Translations under genes and position numbers: made by a program | In this document: positions 27,784 through 37,729 of the stretch, piece by piece | Numbering within the stretch: position 1 is the first letter of the stretch | Layout: the number at the start of each line of letters is the position of its first letter | Assembly (NCBI RefSeq): GCF_003596335.1 | Contig: NZ_QZCH01000016.1 | Span: 1-64,000, forward strand | Reading direction: 5' to 3' | DNA: 64,000 nt | DNA from: Motilimonas pumila | GTDB lineage: Bacteria > Pseudomonadota > Gammaproteobacteria > Enterobacterales > CBDFNC01 | Notes under the pieces: model-generated | What the model was told of the DNA's origin: nothing | Databases searched by the model: none | What the model saw: the letters and a program-made list of their open reading frames with translations, nothing else

Positions 27784-28758
27784 CTAATATGTTGCGGCTT
27801 GGGCAGACTCTTCAATCAAAGGGAAATAGCTCCAGTCTACTTGGCCTTCATCTTCGATAAAATCATAAACCGAAGACCACAGTGGGTTAGTGTCCGGATC
27901 ATCCGCCAAGTCGGCGATGTTATCATTAATACAAGTGGCCAACTCACTCATGTGAGTATTTCTACTCTGTTTACGGAAGGACTTCCCTATCAATAGTGCC
28001 CTTACACCTACCGTGGCTACACTTTGTACTTTACCGTTTACTTGGTAATTGACCACTTGCTTTGAGTAAAAACCTGCTTGCTCAGCAATCTCATGGTAGT
28101 TTAATGATACAAGGTGATAGCGACCCGTTTTAAGCAAGTCTTCGACAGGCTTGTAAGGGTGGCCTCCAACTAATACTAATGGCAGCTTAGGGTTAACGCG
28201 TTTGTCGGCAGGCAGGTCTACCACTTTAAGGTTCAATTTGAAAAAGTAACTAAGGGCTTCAGCTGAGACAATAGAGCCACCCCATGAGGCAACTTGTTGG
28301 TCCTTCAACATATCTAGACTGATTTTGGCCACTTTCTTATCATCGAACAATGAGTCTAACCAACCTTGTTTGGCTGTCTTTGGCTGGTAGCCTTTTGGGA
28401 TCAACAGGTGCACTGCTTCTTCATGCATGCCGGTAATAACCTTTAAGCGGTTCTTATTTACCTTACGAGGTGAGCGCTTAGCGTGGTAGTTTAATACATC
28501 TTCTTGCACCACACCGATAGAATACACCTTGTTGCCTAACCCCATAAGGTTTTCGACCGAGCCACTGGAGTACAAAACAGACAGTGAAGCGTCGGTGAGG
28601 TAATCATCATTACAATAACTGGCAATATCCGACGCCATGGAGTAGTAATTTCCTGTTGGACTGCCACTGCCTAACTTTATTTCTTTGGCCTGGGCAGACA
28701 TCGAGAAACCCGAGGCGATACTTGCTGCTAGGCAAAGAGCATATTTAATAGATTTCAT
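27784..28758 (-). CDS. TAXI-family solute-binding protein
   Basis: 324 residues. Signal peptide ends at MSAQA. The mature part begins KEIKLGSGSPTGNYYSMASD, the hallmark start of TAXI (TRAP-associated extracytoplasmic immunogenic) receptors, followed by LYSSGSVENLMGLGNKVYSIGVVQEDVL. Such proteins bind small organic acids or amino acids and normally feed a fused TRAP permease. No TRAP permease gene is nearby; instead the two upstream genes encode a 57-residue membrane peptide and a coiled-coil membrane protein. It may therefore serve as a sensor or a partner of a distant permease. Confidence 0.85.
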   Translation of the reverse strand: MKSIKYALCLAASIASGFSMSAQAKEIKLGSGSPTGNYYSMASDIASYCNDDYLTDASLSVLYSSGSVENLMGLGNKVYSIGVVQEDVLNYHAKRSPRKVNKNRLKVITGMHEEAVHLLIPKGYQPKTAKQGWLDSLFDDKKVAKISLDMLKDQQVASWGGSIVSAEALSYFFKLNLKVVDLPADKRVNPKLPLVLVGGHPYKPVEDLLKTGRYHLVSLNYHEIAEQAGFYSKQVVNYQVNGKVQSVATVGVRALLIGKSFRKQSRNTHMSELATCINDNIADLADDPDTNPLWSSVYDFIEDEGQVDWSYFPLIEESAQAATY

Positions 28759-28767
28759 TATTATTTC

Positions 28768-28941
28768 CTAAAATGGGCTGTCGGTTTGATAATCACTGTC
28801 GTGGTAACTGGGCTCCGCCGAGTCACTGCCGCTGCCTGTTATGCCAGCCACTATGCCAATGAGAATGACGAGGGTAAAAATTACCGCAAGCACAACTTGC
28901 ATGATAATGGTGGCTTTGCTGACGTTTTTGCTGGTGCTCAA
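28768..28941 (-). CDS. Small single-span membrane protein with TTG start
   Basis: 57 residues, starting at a TTG (28941) with AGGAG six bases upstream. Sequence: short polar N-terminus (STSKNVSKAT), one membrane helix (IIMQVVLAVIFTLVILIGIV), and a Gly/Ser/Asp-rich tail ending QTDSPF. It fits exactly between its neighbours, 9 bases before the TAXI gene ATG and 16 after the upstream stop codon, which supports it as a real member of the operon. The only internal ATG (codon 14) would truncate the helix. Function unknown. Confidence 0.65.
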   Translation of the reverse strand: MSTSKNVSKATIIMQVVLAVIFTLVILIGIVAGITGSGSDSAEPSYHDSDYQTDSPF

Positions 28942-28957
28942 AGTAAACTCCTAGGCC

Positions 28958-29737
28958 TTACTGCTGATCAATTTCATAGTCGGAAACGGAGTTTTCAATG
29001 CTCACCATTGCTTGGTGAAACTCTCCTTCAATGCTGGCAAAAGCCTCTAAACCAAGCAATTCTTCAAGCTTGTTACCTGAGGTCGCAGCGGCAAAGTTCA
29101 TCGCTTCACCGACAATGTCACTGAACTCAGCCATGTCTTTGTAACAAGCCACTTTCTTTTCAAAAGCTTTGTTAGACTTTGCTGCGCGATCAACGTTGGT
29201 GCGGATTGCCTGATAAGCATTTTCTACCTTTTGTAGCATTTCAGCTTTTACTTGGTAGTTGCTGTCCGTATTAGGGTTGGACTTGGCCAGTTTACTTTGC
29301 AGCTTTTTTACGTAGCCGCCCATTTTATCCCTTGATGCTCTGGCATGCTTTAAACGCTCTGCGCCTTGTAATACCAGGCTGTCTAATTGGCGGGTGTTAT
29401 TTTCTCTGGCTTCATCAATCATTTTCTGAAGCACAAAGTTCTGCGTTTTTTGTTTTACTAGTGGATCCATGGCTTTCAGAAAACGCAGCCCGTAGAACAA
29501 CGCGAGCGCAGCACCCACAGCAATGAATAATGCCAATACGCCTTGGATGATCTGAAGTAAAAACAGCCCAAGTAGTAATGAGCCTGCGACAGCAAGGCAA
29601 GCAAAAGCGATATTACGAGCCGTGGCCGTAATGGGGGTGGTCTGCTTTTCGCGTATTTCCGCAATGGCGTGATTGCTTTGCTCAAGTACATTGGCAAAGG
29701 TGTTAGAGATTGTTGACTCAGTAGTGAAAGTGGTCAT
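28958..29737 (-). CDS. Coiled-coil membrane protein of unknown function
   Basis: 259 residues. Two adjacent membrane helices (about 45-65 and 67-90: IAFACLAVAGSLLLGLFLLQ and VLALFIAVGAALALFYGLRF) are followed by a long charged, helical cytoplasmic region (about 95-235) likely to form a coiled coil. No family was recognised. It is the first gene of a leftward trio with the small membrane peptide and the TAXI binding protein. The pairing suggests a membrane-bound device that uses the periplasmic protein as input, but this is inference. Confidence 0.7.
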   Translation of the reverse strand: MTTFTTESTISNTFANVLEQSNHAIAEIREKQTTPITATARNIAFACLAVAGSLLLGLFLLQIIQGVLALFIAVGAALALFYGLRFLKAMDPLVKQKTQNFVLQKMIDEARENNTRQLDSLVLQGAERLKHARASRDKMGGYVKKLQSKLAKSNPNTDSNYQVKAEMLQKVENAYQAIRTNVDRAAKSNKAFEKKVACYKDMAEFSDIVGEAMNFAAATSGNKLEELLGLEAFASIEGEFHQAMVSIENSVSDYEIDQQ

Positions 29738-29894
29738 TGAACCGCCAAATATTACAAAAGCGCTAGTTTATTTATATTTGACCATTACTTCAATCTAAAG
29801 GCTTTTAAATCAACATTTAATACTGACTAACTTTGTATTTTGTGATGTTTATTTGAGTATTTAGGCGCCACAGTGAGTGACAAAAAGCGCATAA

Positions 29895-29921
29895 AAAAAG
29901 CCGCAAGCGATGCGGCTTTTT
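29895..29921. terminator. Bidirectional terminator at the end of the his operon
   Basis: AAAAAGCCGCA pairs with TGCGGCTTTTT around an AGCGA loop, about 25 bases after the hisI stop codon. T tracts are present in both directions. Confidence 0.88.
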
Positions 29922-29946
29922 AAGTTTCGTAAAAGCAAATGCTCAG

Positions 29947-30579
29947 TTAGAAACGCACCGCTTTTTTACCGTGACGAGACTTAAGCTGGTTCACAACTTC
30001 TTCCAGCGCAACGCCTTCGTTTTGTAATAAGACCGTGAGGTGATATATCAAATCGGCACTTTCACAAATAAGCTCTTCGCGATCTTTTGCCATGGCCGCA
30101 AGTGCCACTTCAACGCCTTCTTCACCCACTTTTTGGGAGATGCGTTTAGTGCCTTTGCTAAACAGTTTAGCGGTGTAGCTTTCACTTGGATCGGCGTCTT
30201 TACGCTCTGCTAGAAATTGCTCTAAGTGTGCAATAAATGTCATTGCAGGTTGCTGGGTATTCTCAAAACAGCTGACGTTACCTAAATGGCACGTTGGCCC
30301 AATAGGGTTCGCTGTGATCAACAAGGTATCCTTGTCACAGTCAGCGGTGATTTCAACCACTTTCAAAAAGTGACCTGAAGTTTCCCCTTTACACCAGAGA
30401 CGGCTTTTGGTGCGACTGTAGAAAGTAACATTGCCAGACTCCATGGTGGCTGCAAGTGCTTCTTGGTTAACGTAACCTAGCATTAATACTTGAGCTGACA
30501 CTGCATCTTGCACGATCACTGGCATTAAGCCGTCGACTTTATCCCAATCAAGGGCGTTCAGTTGTTGTTCATCCATCAT
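29947..30579 (-). CDS. hisI: Bifunctional phosphoribosyl-AMP cyclohydrolase / phosphoribosyl-ATP pyrophosphatase
   Basis: 210 residues with both activities (also called hisIE). The N-terminal cyclohydrolase (about 1-110) shows [21 protein letters not shown] and DCDKDTLLI, the latter carrying metal ligands. The C-terminal pyrophosphatase (about 120-210) shows [12 protein letters not shown] and [15 protein letters not shown]. It performs histidine steps 2 and 3. Its ATG overlaps the hisF stop codon in an ATGA, and it is the last gene of the operon. Confidence 0.97.
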   Translation of the reverse strand: MMDEQQLNALDWDKVDGLMPVIVQDAVSAQVLMLGYVNQEALAATMESGNVTFYSRTKSRLWCKGETSGHFLKVVEITADCDKDTLLITANPIGPTCHLGNVSCFENTQQPAMTFIAHLEQFLAERKDADPSESYTAKLFSKGTKRISQKVGEEGVEVALAAMAKDREELICESADLIYHLTVLLQNEGVALEEVVNQLKSRHGKKAVRF

Positions 30580-31349
30580 AATCTTATTTCAACACCTTGA
30601 TCTTTTAGGTAGCTCTTTAGTTCACCAATATTGATAATGGCCTTGTGAAAAACGCTGGCAGCGAGGGCACCATCAACGTCGGCTTGCTTAAATACGTCAG
30701 CAAAATGCAGCATTTCACCGGCGCCGCCAGAGGCAATCAGGGGCACTGTACAAATATCTCGTACCCGGCCCAGTTGTTCTAAATCGTAACCACAACGCAC
30801 GCCATCTTGGTTCATCACGTTTAGTACGATTTCCCCCGCGCCGCGGCTTTGCACTTCTTTCACCCAATCAAACGTATTCCAGTGGGTGGTGCGAGTGCGC
30901 GACTCATCGCCGGTAAACTGTTTCACTTGATAGGTTTTGCTTTCTTCGCAGTAGTAAGAGTCGATACCGACTACGATACATTGAACGCCAAACTTATCCG
31001 CTAAACGGTTAATCAGAGAGGGGTCAGCCAGAGCCGGTGAGTTTATGGATACTTTGTCTGCGCCAAACTCAAGTACTCGCTTGGCATCTTCTTCGGTTTT
31101 GATGCCGCCGGCGACACAAAACGGAATGTCGATGACTTCCGCAACGCGGCTGACCCAAGATTTGTCTACCACGCGGGCATCCGAACTGGCTGTAATATCA
31201 TAAAAAACCAGCTCGTCAGCACCTTCTTCAGCGTAGCGGGCGGCTAATGGCACGATATCACCAACGATTTCATGATTGCGAAATTTAACGCCTTTTACGA
31301 CTTTGCCGTCTTTGACATCTAAACAAGGAATAATACGTCTTGCTAGCAT
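30576..31349 (-). CDS. hisF: Imidazole glycerol phosphate synthase cyclase subunit
   Basis: 257 residues, a TIM barrel starting [20 protein letters not shown] with the catalytic Asp of CLDVKDG, and a phosphate-binding SGGAGE motif late in the chain. With HisH it turns PRFAR and glutamine-derived ammonia into imidazole glycerol phosphate and AICAR. Two bases separate it from hisA. Confidence 0.97.
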   Translation of the reverse strand: MLARRIIPCLDVKDGKVVKGVKFRNHEIVGDIVPLAARYAEEGADELVFYDITASSDARVVDKSWVSRVAEVIDIPFCVAGGIKTEEDAKRVLEFGADKVSINSPALADPSLINRLADKFGVQCIVVGIDSYYCEESKTYQVKQFTGDESRTRTTHWNTFDWVKEVQSRGAGEIVLNVMNQDGVRCGYDLEQLGRVRDICTVPLIASGGAGEMLHFADVFKQADVDGALAASVFHKAIINIGELKSYLKDQGVEIRL

Positions 31350-31351
31350 GA

Positions 31352-32098
<747 letters not shown>

Positions 32099-32701
32099 TT
32101 ATAGCTCCAAAAAGTTCTTAATAAGTTGGGCGCCAGCTTTACCGCTGCGCTCAGGGTGAAACTGCACCCCGTAGAAATTGTTTTTACCCACTGCCGCAGT
32201 AAATGGACTGCCGTATTCACAACTGGCGATAGTGCATTCATTCACTGCCAACGCGTAAGAGTGAACAAAGTAGAAATACGTGCCCGCTGGGATGTCTTTA
32301 AACAACGGGTGGTTGGCCTCTGGCGTGATTTGGTTCCAACCCATGTGCGGTAAACGCAGTTTACCTACTTGCATTTTATCTATGCTACCAGGCACTACAC
32401 CTAAGGTATCGAGTTGACCTTCTTGAGAAAATTTAGCCATTAGCTGCATGCCTAAACAAATGCCAAGCACAGGTTGAGTCAAGTTTTTCACTTGCTCAAC
32501 TAAATCGCGCTCAACAAAGTTTTTCATGGCTTCTTTGGCAGTGCCTACGCCTGGCAAGAACAGCTTATCTGCGCTTTGTAGCACGCTTGGCTCTTTTGAC
32601 ACGATCACTTGATAGCCTAAACGCTCAATGGCAAACTTAACTGAAGATAAGTTGGCGCAGCCAGTATCTATGATGACGATGTTTGAATCTTGTTGCGACA
32701 T
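32099..32701 (-). CDS. hisH: Imidazole glycerol phosphate synthase glutaminase subunit
   Basis: 200 residues, a class-I glutamine amidotransferase: oxyanion region [13 protein letters not shown], nucleophile Cys in GICLGMQLM, and the His/Glu of [12 protein letters not shown] near the end. It supplies ammonia to HisF. It lies two bases after hisB. Confidence 0.97.
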   Translation of the reverse strand: MSQQDSNIVIIDTGCANLSSVKFAIERLGYQVIVSKEPSVLQSADKLFLPGVGTAKEAMKNFVERDLVEQVKNLTQPVLGICLGMQLMAKFSQEGQLDTLGVVPGSIDKMQVGKLRLPHMGWNQITPEANHPLFKDIPAGTYFYFVHSYALAVNECTIASCEYGSPFTAAVGKNNFYGVQFHPERSGKAGAQLIKNFLEL

Positions 32702-32703
32702 GG

Positions 32704-33777
32704 TTATAACACACCTTTACTCGATGGCATTTCATTGCCTTCTTTTTTGACACATTGGCGCAGGGTTCGACCGAAGGCTTTAAATAAGCCTTCAACCATG
32801 TGGTGGGTATTACCGCCATCAACCTTTAGATTCAAGGTTGCGCCCAATGTTTGGCTTAACGAATGGAAGAAGTGCTCAACCATTTCTGTCGCCATTGCGC
32901 CGACCATGTCACGGGGGAAGTCAGCATGAAATGTTAAGTATGGGCGACCAGATAAGTCCATTGAGCAGCTGGCTTCGCATTCATCCATTGGCAATACAAA
33001 ACCAAAACGGCCGATGCCACGTTTATCGCCTAATGCATCTCGCAGCGCTTGACCAAGTGCCAGTGCTGTGTCTTCTACGCTGTGGTGGTCGTCGATATGT
33101 AAATCACCTTCCACTTTCATTTTTAGCTGGATACCGCCATGGGTGGCGATTTGGTCTAGCATGTGATCAAAGAAATCAATGCCGGTACTGATTTCGTTAC
33201 CACCACTTTGGTCTAAGTCAACGGCGACGTCGATATTGGTTTCTTTTGTTACGCGAGTCACGTGGCCAGTACGATTGCCTTTGTTAAGTAATTTGTCTGC
33301 AATCGCGTTCCAACCTAACGTTTGAGTATTATATTGAATACCTTCTAGGCCCATATTTTCAGCCAGTTGAACATCGGTAATGCGATCGCCGATGACGTAA
33401 GAGTCAGAAAAATCAATGCGACCCGATTTTAAGTAGTCTTTCACCATGCCAAGCTTTGGTTTACGACAGTTACAGTCATCTTCAGTAAAGTGTGGACACA
33501 GTAATACGTCTTCAAACTTGACCCCTTGGCTAGCAAAGATTTCCATCATGGCGTCTTGCGGAATATCAAAATCTTGCTGCGGGTAGCTATCGGTGCCTAA
33601 ACCGTCTTGGTTGCTGACAATCACTAAAACGTAGCCAGCATCTTGCAGCTTAAGTAGGTTCGGGATGACGTAGGGCTCTAGCTTGAGTTTTTCTAAGCTG
33701 TCTACTTGTTTATCTGTGATCGGCTCGTCGATTAGCGTGCCGTCGCGGTCGATAAAAAGGAATCTTTCCTTGCTCAT
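32704..33777 (-). CDS. hisB: Bifunctional histidinol-phosphatase / imidazoleglycerol-phosphate dehydratase
   Basis: 357 residues. The N-terminal HAD phosphatase (about 1-165) has [12 protein letters not shown], and the Cys/His zinc cluster [14 protein letters not shown]. The C-terminal dehydratase (about 168-357) has [14 protein letters not shown] and [14 protein letters not shown] metal-binding motifs. The fused form is typical of enteric-type gammaproteobacteria. A strong GGAGAAG precedes the ATG. An intrinsic terminator lies between hisC and this gene, so hisBHAFI may be expressed at a different level from hisGDC. Confidence 0.97.
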   Translation of the reverse strand: MSKERFLFIDRDGTLIDEPITDKQVDSLEKLKLEPYVIPNLLKLQDAGYVLVIVSNQDGLGTDSYPQQDFDIPQDAMMEIFASQGVKFEDVLLCPHFTEDDCNCRKPKLGMVKDYLKSGRIDFSDSYVIGDRITDVQLAENMGLEGIQYNTQTLGWNAIADKLLNKGNRTGHVTRVTKETNIDVAVDLDQSGGNEISTGIDFFDHMLDQIATHGGIQLKMKVEGDLHIDDHHSVEDTALALGQALRDALGDKRGIGRFGFVLPMDECEASCSMDLSGRPYLTFHADFPRDMVGAMATEMVEHFFHSLSQTLGATLNLKVDGGNTHHMVEGLFKAFGRTLRQCVKKEGNEMPSSKGVL

Positions 33778-33812
33778 TGATTACTTCTCCATCTGCTTAA
33801 GTGGAAGCAGAA

Positions 33813-33841
33813 TAAAAAAGCCGCATGGGTCGATGCGGCTG
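33813..33841 (-). terminator. Intrinsic terminator inside the his operon, between hisC and hisB
   Basis: On the transcribed strand AGCCGCAT pairs with ATGCGGCT around a CGACCC loop, followed directly by TTTTTTATT. It starts a few bases after the hisC stop codon and points in the operon's own direction, so it should reduce transcription of hisBHAFI unless read through or bypassed. Confidence 0.8.
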
Positions 33842-33847
33842 ATACTG

Positions 33848-34906
33848 TTAATTTAAGCTTTGCAGGGCGGTTAAGGTGGCATCCATTTCTGCGGATGATC
33901 CTACCGATAAGCGCACGCAGTTTTCCAGTCGTGGTTTATTTGCAAAATCTCGGGCAATGATACCCGCTGCAGCCATGGCGTCAAATGCCTGCTTTGAGTC
34001 TTTAAACCTTGCGAGCACAAAGTTCCCCGTTGCTGGGAAAACTTCGACAACACAACTGAGTTGTGACAAAGCATGCAGCAGTTGTTCACGAGTCGCATTG
34101 AGTGTGCTTACCCGCTCCTTCATGACTGCTAACCCTTGTTCTGAAAGTGCTTGAGTCGCAATTTGTGACACCGGCTCGGGAACGGGGTAGGGCGGAATGA
34201 CTTTTTTCATCATTTCTATCACGCTGCTTTGGGCCAATGTGAAGCCGCAGCGGATAGCCGCTAAAGCAAAGGCTTTAGATAATGTGCGAGTGACCACTAA
34301 GTTTTCATATTGAGCAATTAAGCTAGCTTGAGATAACTCAGGGCAAAACTCAATATAAGCTTCGTCCACCACTATGATGGCTTTATTAGCTGATTTTTCA
34401 AGCAGTGCCAACAGTGCTTCGCGATCAAGCATATTGCCAGTAGGGTTGTTGGGCGCGCACAAAAATACCACTTTTACGCCCTCTAGGGCGTTGCCAACCG
34501 CTTCAAAGTCGACGTCAAAGTTGTCTAACAAAGGCACTTGTTTGATGGCGACACCGCAGGTCTCCGCGCTGACGCTGTACATACCATAAGTGGGCGGGCA
34601 GATCAGGATGCTGTCTTGGCCCGGTTCGCAGAAAGTGCGGATCAGCAGTTCAATACTTTCGTCTGCCCCCCGCGTGCTTAGTACTTGGTTGACATCAAGC
34701 TGAGCATAGGCCGCATAAGCTTGGATCAGTTCTGGCGGTTGAAATTCAGGGTAGCGATTAAGGCGATCACAGTTTAATTGGTACTCACTACAATCTGGCG
34801 CTTCGTTGGCGTTGATCCACACTTCACCTGTACCGCCAATTCGGCGAGCACTTTGGTAAGGTGTCAGCGCTTGTACGTCTTTACGCGCAAGTGATTCAAT
34901 AGCCAT
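33848..34906 (-). CDS. hisC: Histidinol-phosphate aminotransferase
   Basis: 352 residues, fold-type I PLP enzyme. NANEAPDCSEYQLNCDRLNRYPE at the start is the HisC signature region; CAPNNPTGN, IVVDEAYIEFCPE and TRTLSKAFALAAIRCG carry the PLP-binding Asn, Asp and Lys. It converts imidazole-acetol phosphate and glutamate to histidinol phosphate. It starts 4 bases after hisD and ends just before an intrinsic terminator. Confidence 0.97.
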   Translation of the reverse strand: MAIESLARKDVQALTPYQSARRIGGTGEVWINANEAPDCSEYQLNCDRLNRYPEFQPPELIQAYAAYAQLDVNQVLSTRGADESIELLIRTFCEPGQDSILICPPTYGMYSVSAETCGVAIKQVPLLDNFDVDFEAVGNALEGVKVVFLCAPNNPTGNMLDREALLALLEKSANKAIIVVDEAYIEFCPELSQASLIAQYENLVVTRTLSKAFALAAIRCGFTLAQSSVIEMMKKVIPPYPVPEPVSQIATQALSEQGLAVMKERVSTLNATREQLLHALSQLSCVVEVFPATGNFVLARFKDSKQAFDAMAAAGIIARDFANKPRLENCVRLSVGSSAEMDATLTALQSLN

Positions 34907-34910
34907 GGTG

Positions 34911-36203
34911 TTACTTTCCTTCCAAAGCTTGCAAACGAATGGTTACTGCCCGTTTGTGGGCGTCTAGTCCTTCTGCATCCGCTAATCGAGTGACGGTACT
35001 GCCAAGGCCTTGCAAACCATCAGCAGTTAACTCTTGCACCGTGTAGCGTTTGACAAAATCTGCCATGCCTAAACTTGAATAGGTTTTGGTATAGCCATAA
35101 GTTGGCAACACGTGATTGGTGCCACTGGCGTAATCGCCAACCGACTCGGGTGTCCACGGACCAAGGAAAATGGAGCCTGCATTTAACAAACGACCGATTA
35201 AACTGCGTGGTTCGCGAGTTTGCACAATCAAATGCTCAGGGGCGTAGGTATTCGAAATCTCAACCGCTTGGTCTAGGCTTTCTGCAATAATTATCATGCT
35301 GTGGCCAAGAGCTTGCTCGGCAATTTCACGGCGTGAAAGCTGCGCTACTTGCTGCAATACTGCTTCTGCCGTTTTCTCTGCCACGATAGGACAGGTGGTC
35401 ACCAGTACCGCTTGAGAGTCATGGCCGTGCTCGGCTTGAGACAATAAGTCAGATGCGATGAACGCAGGATTAGCGGTGTCATCGGCCAGCACTAAGACTT
35501 CTGACGGTCCCGCAGGCATATCAATCGCAGCGCCAGCAAAGTCCATGCTGACTTGACGTTTAGCTTCGGTGACAAATGCGTTCCCTGGGCCAAAGATCTT
35601 GTTTACTTTAGCGATGCTCTCGGTGCCATAAGCCATAGCGGCAATCGCTTGCGCGCCGCCAACGGTGAAAATTTCATCAACGCCGCAAATGCTTGCTGCG
35701 TATAAAATTTCATCGGCCAAAGGCGGGGGAGAACACAGCACCAAACGGTTACAACCTGCGAGCTGCGCCGGGGCACCTACCATTAGCACGGTTGACGGTA
35801 ATGGCGCACTGCCACCAGGAATGTATAGGCCAACTGACTCAATGGCTTGGGTATGCATTTCACAGACCACGCCCGGCATGGTTTCCACCCGCACTGTGTC
35901 TTGGATTTGAGCTTGATGAAAAGCACGAATATGTTGATATGCTTTATCAATGGCTTGTTTTATATCATCGTCTAAGCGAGCAGACGCAGCATCCACGTCA
36001 GCAGCGCTGACTTGGATGTTGTCTGAAGACAGTTGATCAAACTTTTTAGTGTATTCGATCAGGGCTTCGTCGCCACGGTCACGGATATTAGCGATAATGT
36101 CCGTAACAATCGCGTTGATGTTGTCTGATGCATTGATTGCTGGGCGAGACAGCAAATTGCTTTGCTGCTTCTCGCTCAGAGTTTGCCAGTTAACCGTTAG
36201 CAT
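34911..36203 (-). CDS. hisD: Histidinol dehydrogenase
   Basis: 430 residues. Typical motifs: [40 protein letters not shown]-like [34 protein letters not shown], the zinc-site segment [12 protein letters not shown], and [10 protein letters not shown] zinc enzyme that oxidises histidinol to histidine with two NAD+ (last two steps). Two bases after hisG. Confidence 0.97.
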   Translation of the reverse strand: MLTVNWQTLSEKQQSNLLSRPAINASDNINAIVTDIIANIRDRGDEALIEYTKKFDQLSSDNIQVSAADVDAASARLDDDIKQAIDKAYQHIRAFHQAQIQDTVRVETMPGVVCEMHTQAIESVGLYIPGGSAPLPSTVLMVGAPAQLAGCNRLVLCSPPPLADEILYAASICGVDEIFTVGGAQAIAAMAYGTESIAKVNKIFGPGNAFVTEAKRQVSMDFAGAAIDMPAGPSEVLVLADDTANPAFIASDLLSQAEHGHDSQAVLVTTCPIVAEKTAEAVLQQVAQLSRREIAEQALGHSMIIIAESLDQAVEISNTYAPEHLIVQTREPRSLIGRLLNAGSIFLGPWTPESVGDYASGTNHVLPTYGYTKTYSSLGMADFVKRYTVQELTADGLQGLGSTVTRLADAEGLDAHKRAVTIRLQALEGK

Positions 36204-36205
36204 GT

Positions 36206-37105
36206 TTACTCCATCATTTTCTCGATAGGTAATACTAGAATTGAGCTCGCGCCTAATTCTTTAAGTTGTTCCATTGTTTCCCAGAACAAGTTTTCTTTGC
36301 TAACAACATGAATGGCAACGGTATCGTCTGTGCCTGCTAGGGCTAATACGGTTGGCTTTTCTGAACCTGGAAGAAGGTCGATAACGCTTTCAAGTTGCGC
36401 TTTAGGCGCGTGTAGCATGATGTATTTGCTTTCACGTGCTTGTTGAACGCCTTGTGCACGCGTTAAAATTTTGTCGATAAGCGCTTGCTTGTCATCGTCC
36501 ATTTGACCGGCAGATTTAATCAGCACTGCTTTTGAGCGATAGATCACTTCGGTCTCTTTCAGGCCGTTTGCTTCTAGAGTTGCACCGGTCGAAACTAGGT
36601 CACAAATTGCGTCAGCAAGACCCGCGCGAGGGGCGACTTCAACAGAGCCATTTAGCATGCATGAACTGAACGGCACGCCGGCTTTATCCATAAAGGTTTT
36701 CAAAATACCCGGGTAAGATGTTGCGATACGAAGGTCACGCAGTGATTCAGGGCCTTGGTAGTCAAAGTCTTCTGACACAGCTAAAGATAGACGACAGCCA
36801 CCAAAGTCTAAACGCTTAAGGGTTTCACAAGCTGTTGGTTCGCCTGCAGCAGCGCGCAGCATGGTTTCTTCTTCTAATACGTTTTCACCGATGATACCAA
36901 GGTCAACAACGCCATCCATTACTAAGCCTGGGATATCGTCATCACGCACACGCAGTAAATCAACAGGCATGTTTTCACAATGGGCAATTAAGCGCTGCTC
37001 GCGCATGTTAATTTTGAGGCCACAGGCTTTCAGCATTTGCTGTGAGTCTTTGCTCAATCGGCCTGACTTTTGAATGGCGATACGTAATCGATTTTTATCT
37101 AACAT
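36206..37105 (-). CDS. hisG: ATP phosphoribosyltransferase, long form
   Basis: 299 residues, the long form with a C-terminal regulatory domain (about 225-299) that binds histidine for feedback inhibition. Motifs include [39 protein letters not shown] and [19 protein letters not shown]. It commits ATP and PRPP to histidine synthesis. AAGGA lies upstream of the ATG. It is the first structural gene, about 160 bases downstream of the leader peptide and attenuator. Confidence 0.97.
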   Translation of the reverse strand: MLDKNRLRIAIQKSGRLSKDSQQMLKACGLKINMREQRLIAHCENMPVDLLRVRDDDIPGLVMDGVVDLGIIGENVLEEETMLRAAAGEPTACETLKRLDFGGCRLSLAVSEDFDYQGPESLRDLRIATSYPGILKTFMDKAGVPFSSCMLNGSVEVAPRAGLADAICDLVSTGATLEANGLKETEVIYRSKAVLIKSAGQMDDDKQALIDKILTRAQGVQQARESKYIMLHAPKAQLESVIDLLPGSEKPTVLALAGTDDTVAIHVVSKENLFWETMEQLKELGASSILVLPIEKMME

Positions 37106-37125
37106 ATTGTTTCCTTACCCGCTAA

Positions 37126-37165
37126 AACGAAAAAACCCTCGGAGTTTGACCTTCCGAGGGTTTGA
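37126..37165 (-). terminator. his attenuator terminator
   Basis: On the transcribed strand AACCCTCGGA and TCCGAGGGTT form a 10-base stem, followed by a U tract, between the leader peptide and hisG. It should end transcription when histidyl-tRNA is plentiful. Confidence 0.9.
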
Positions 37166-37180
37166 AATCTGATAAACCGC

Positions 37181-37214
37181 TGCTGGAAGTACCTCATCTA
37201 TTAGTCTTCCAGCA
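37181..37214 (-). promoter_or_regulatory. his leader hairpin between leader peptide and attenuator
   Basis: TGCTGGAAG (37181-37189) and CTTCCAGCA (37206-37214) form a perfect 9-base stem. Its position fits a pause or alternative-pairing element of a translation-controlled attenuator. Which segments compete was not computed. Confidence 0.65.
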
Positions 37215-37230
37215 CCATACCTCCGGATGA

Positions 37231-37269
37231 CTATTTCGGATGATGATGGTGATGATGTACTTTAAACAT
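37231..37269 (-). CDS. hisL: his operon leader peptide
   Basis: A 12-codon frame, MFKVHHHHHHPK followed by TAG, with six consecutive His codons (CAT/CAC). It lies upstream of the attenuator and hisG and ends 17 bases before the first leader hairpin. By analogy with enterobacterial hisL, ribosome stalling at the His codons when charged histidyl-tRNA is scarce should favour the antiterminator and allow his expression. Too short for ordinary gene callers. Confidence 0.93.
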   Translation of the reverse strand: MFKVHHHHHHPK

Positions 37270-37314
37270 TGAGCGATTCATAAAGTCTTTTAATTGTTGA
37301 TACAAAACATGCAC

Positions 37315-37342
37315 ACAATACCAATACAGGGTCAAATTGCAA
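37315..37342 (-). promoter_or_regulatory. Candidate his promoter
   Basis: On the leftward strand TTGCAA and TATTGT are spaced by 16 bases, about 45 bases before hisL. This is the best sigma-70-like pair seen by eye; weak match at -10. Confidence 0.35.
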
Positions 37343-37442
37343 CTGGTTTTTCATAAAAAAACGCTGATGATAAAATTCACCTAAAATAAATATAAAGACG
37401 GCCGATAACGTAAGTAACAAAGGCAATAATAGGGGCAGATAT

Positions 37443-37661
37443 ATGGCTGGGCAAAGTTTAGTCAACAATGTGCTAAGTGCGCCACGCATTGTCGTCAAAG
37501 ACAAAGACAGCACCATGAATATTAACAAAACGGAAGCCGGAGAAAAGCTGACGAAAAAAGATCGTAAGCACATTAAAACGCAAGCAAAAGGTAAGCATAC
37601 CGACAAAGGCAAAGTAACACGTAGGCCTGAGCACGACGGCGACATCGATTTATTTGTATAA
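37443..37661 (+). CDS. Small basic protein of unknown function
   Basis: 72 residues, Lys-rich, with no membrane segment: MAGQSLVNNVLSAPRIVV, then EKLTKKDRKHIKTQAKGKH and a short acidic end (DGDIDLFV). Highly charged and probably unstructured or RNA-binding. It sits between the his leader and yoaA, both pointing away or onward, and is not recognised as a family. An overlapping leftward frame over the same bases is hydrophobic and looks like its shadow. Confidence 0.55.
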   Translation: MAGQSLVNNVLSAPRIVVKDKDSTMNINKTEAGEKLTKKDRKHIKTQAKGKHTDKGKVTRRPEHDGDIDLFV

Positions 37662-37729
37662 GCTTGTGCGGTTGGCGTGGTGTTGAGGAGCTGGCATAAT
37701 GGCGTTTTTCACATTGATGTTGGTGCTTC

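Noticed and set aside
37231-37269. Six-His stretch as an engineered tag
   Set aside because: It lies in a leader frame followed by a hairpin and terminator before hisG, the expected natural attenuator.
37262-37645. A 127-codon leftward hydrophobic frame
   Set aside because: It is antisense to the small basic gene at 37443-37661, overlaps the hisL start, and its hydrophobic composition is explained by reading the Lys-rich codons backwards.
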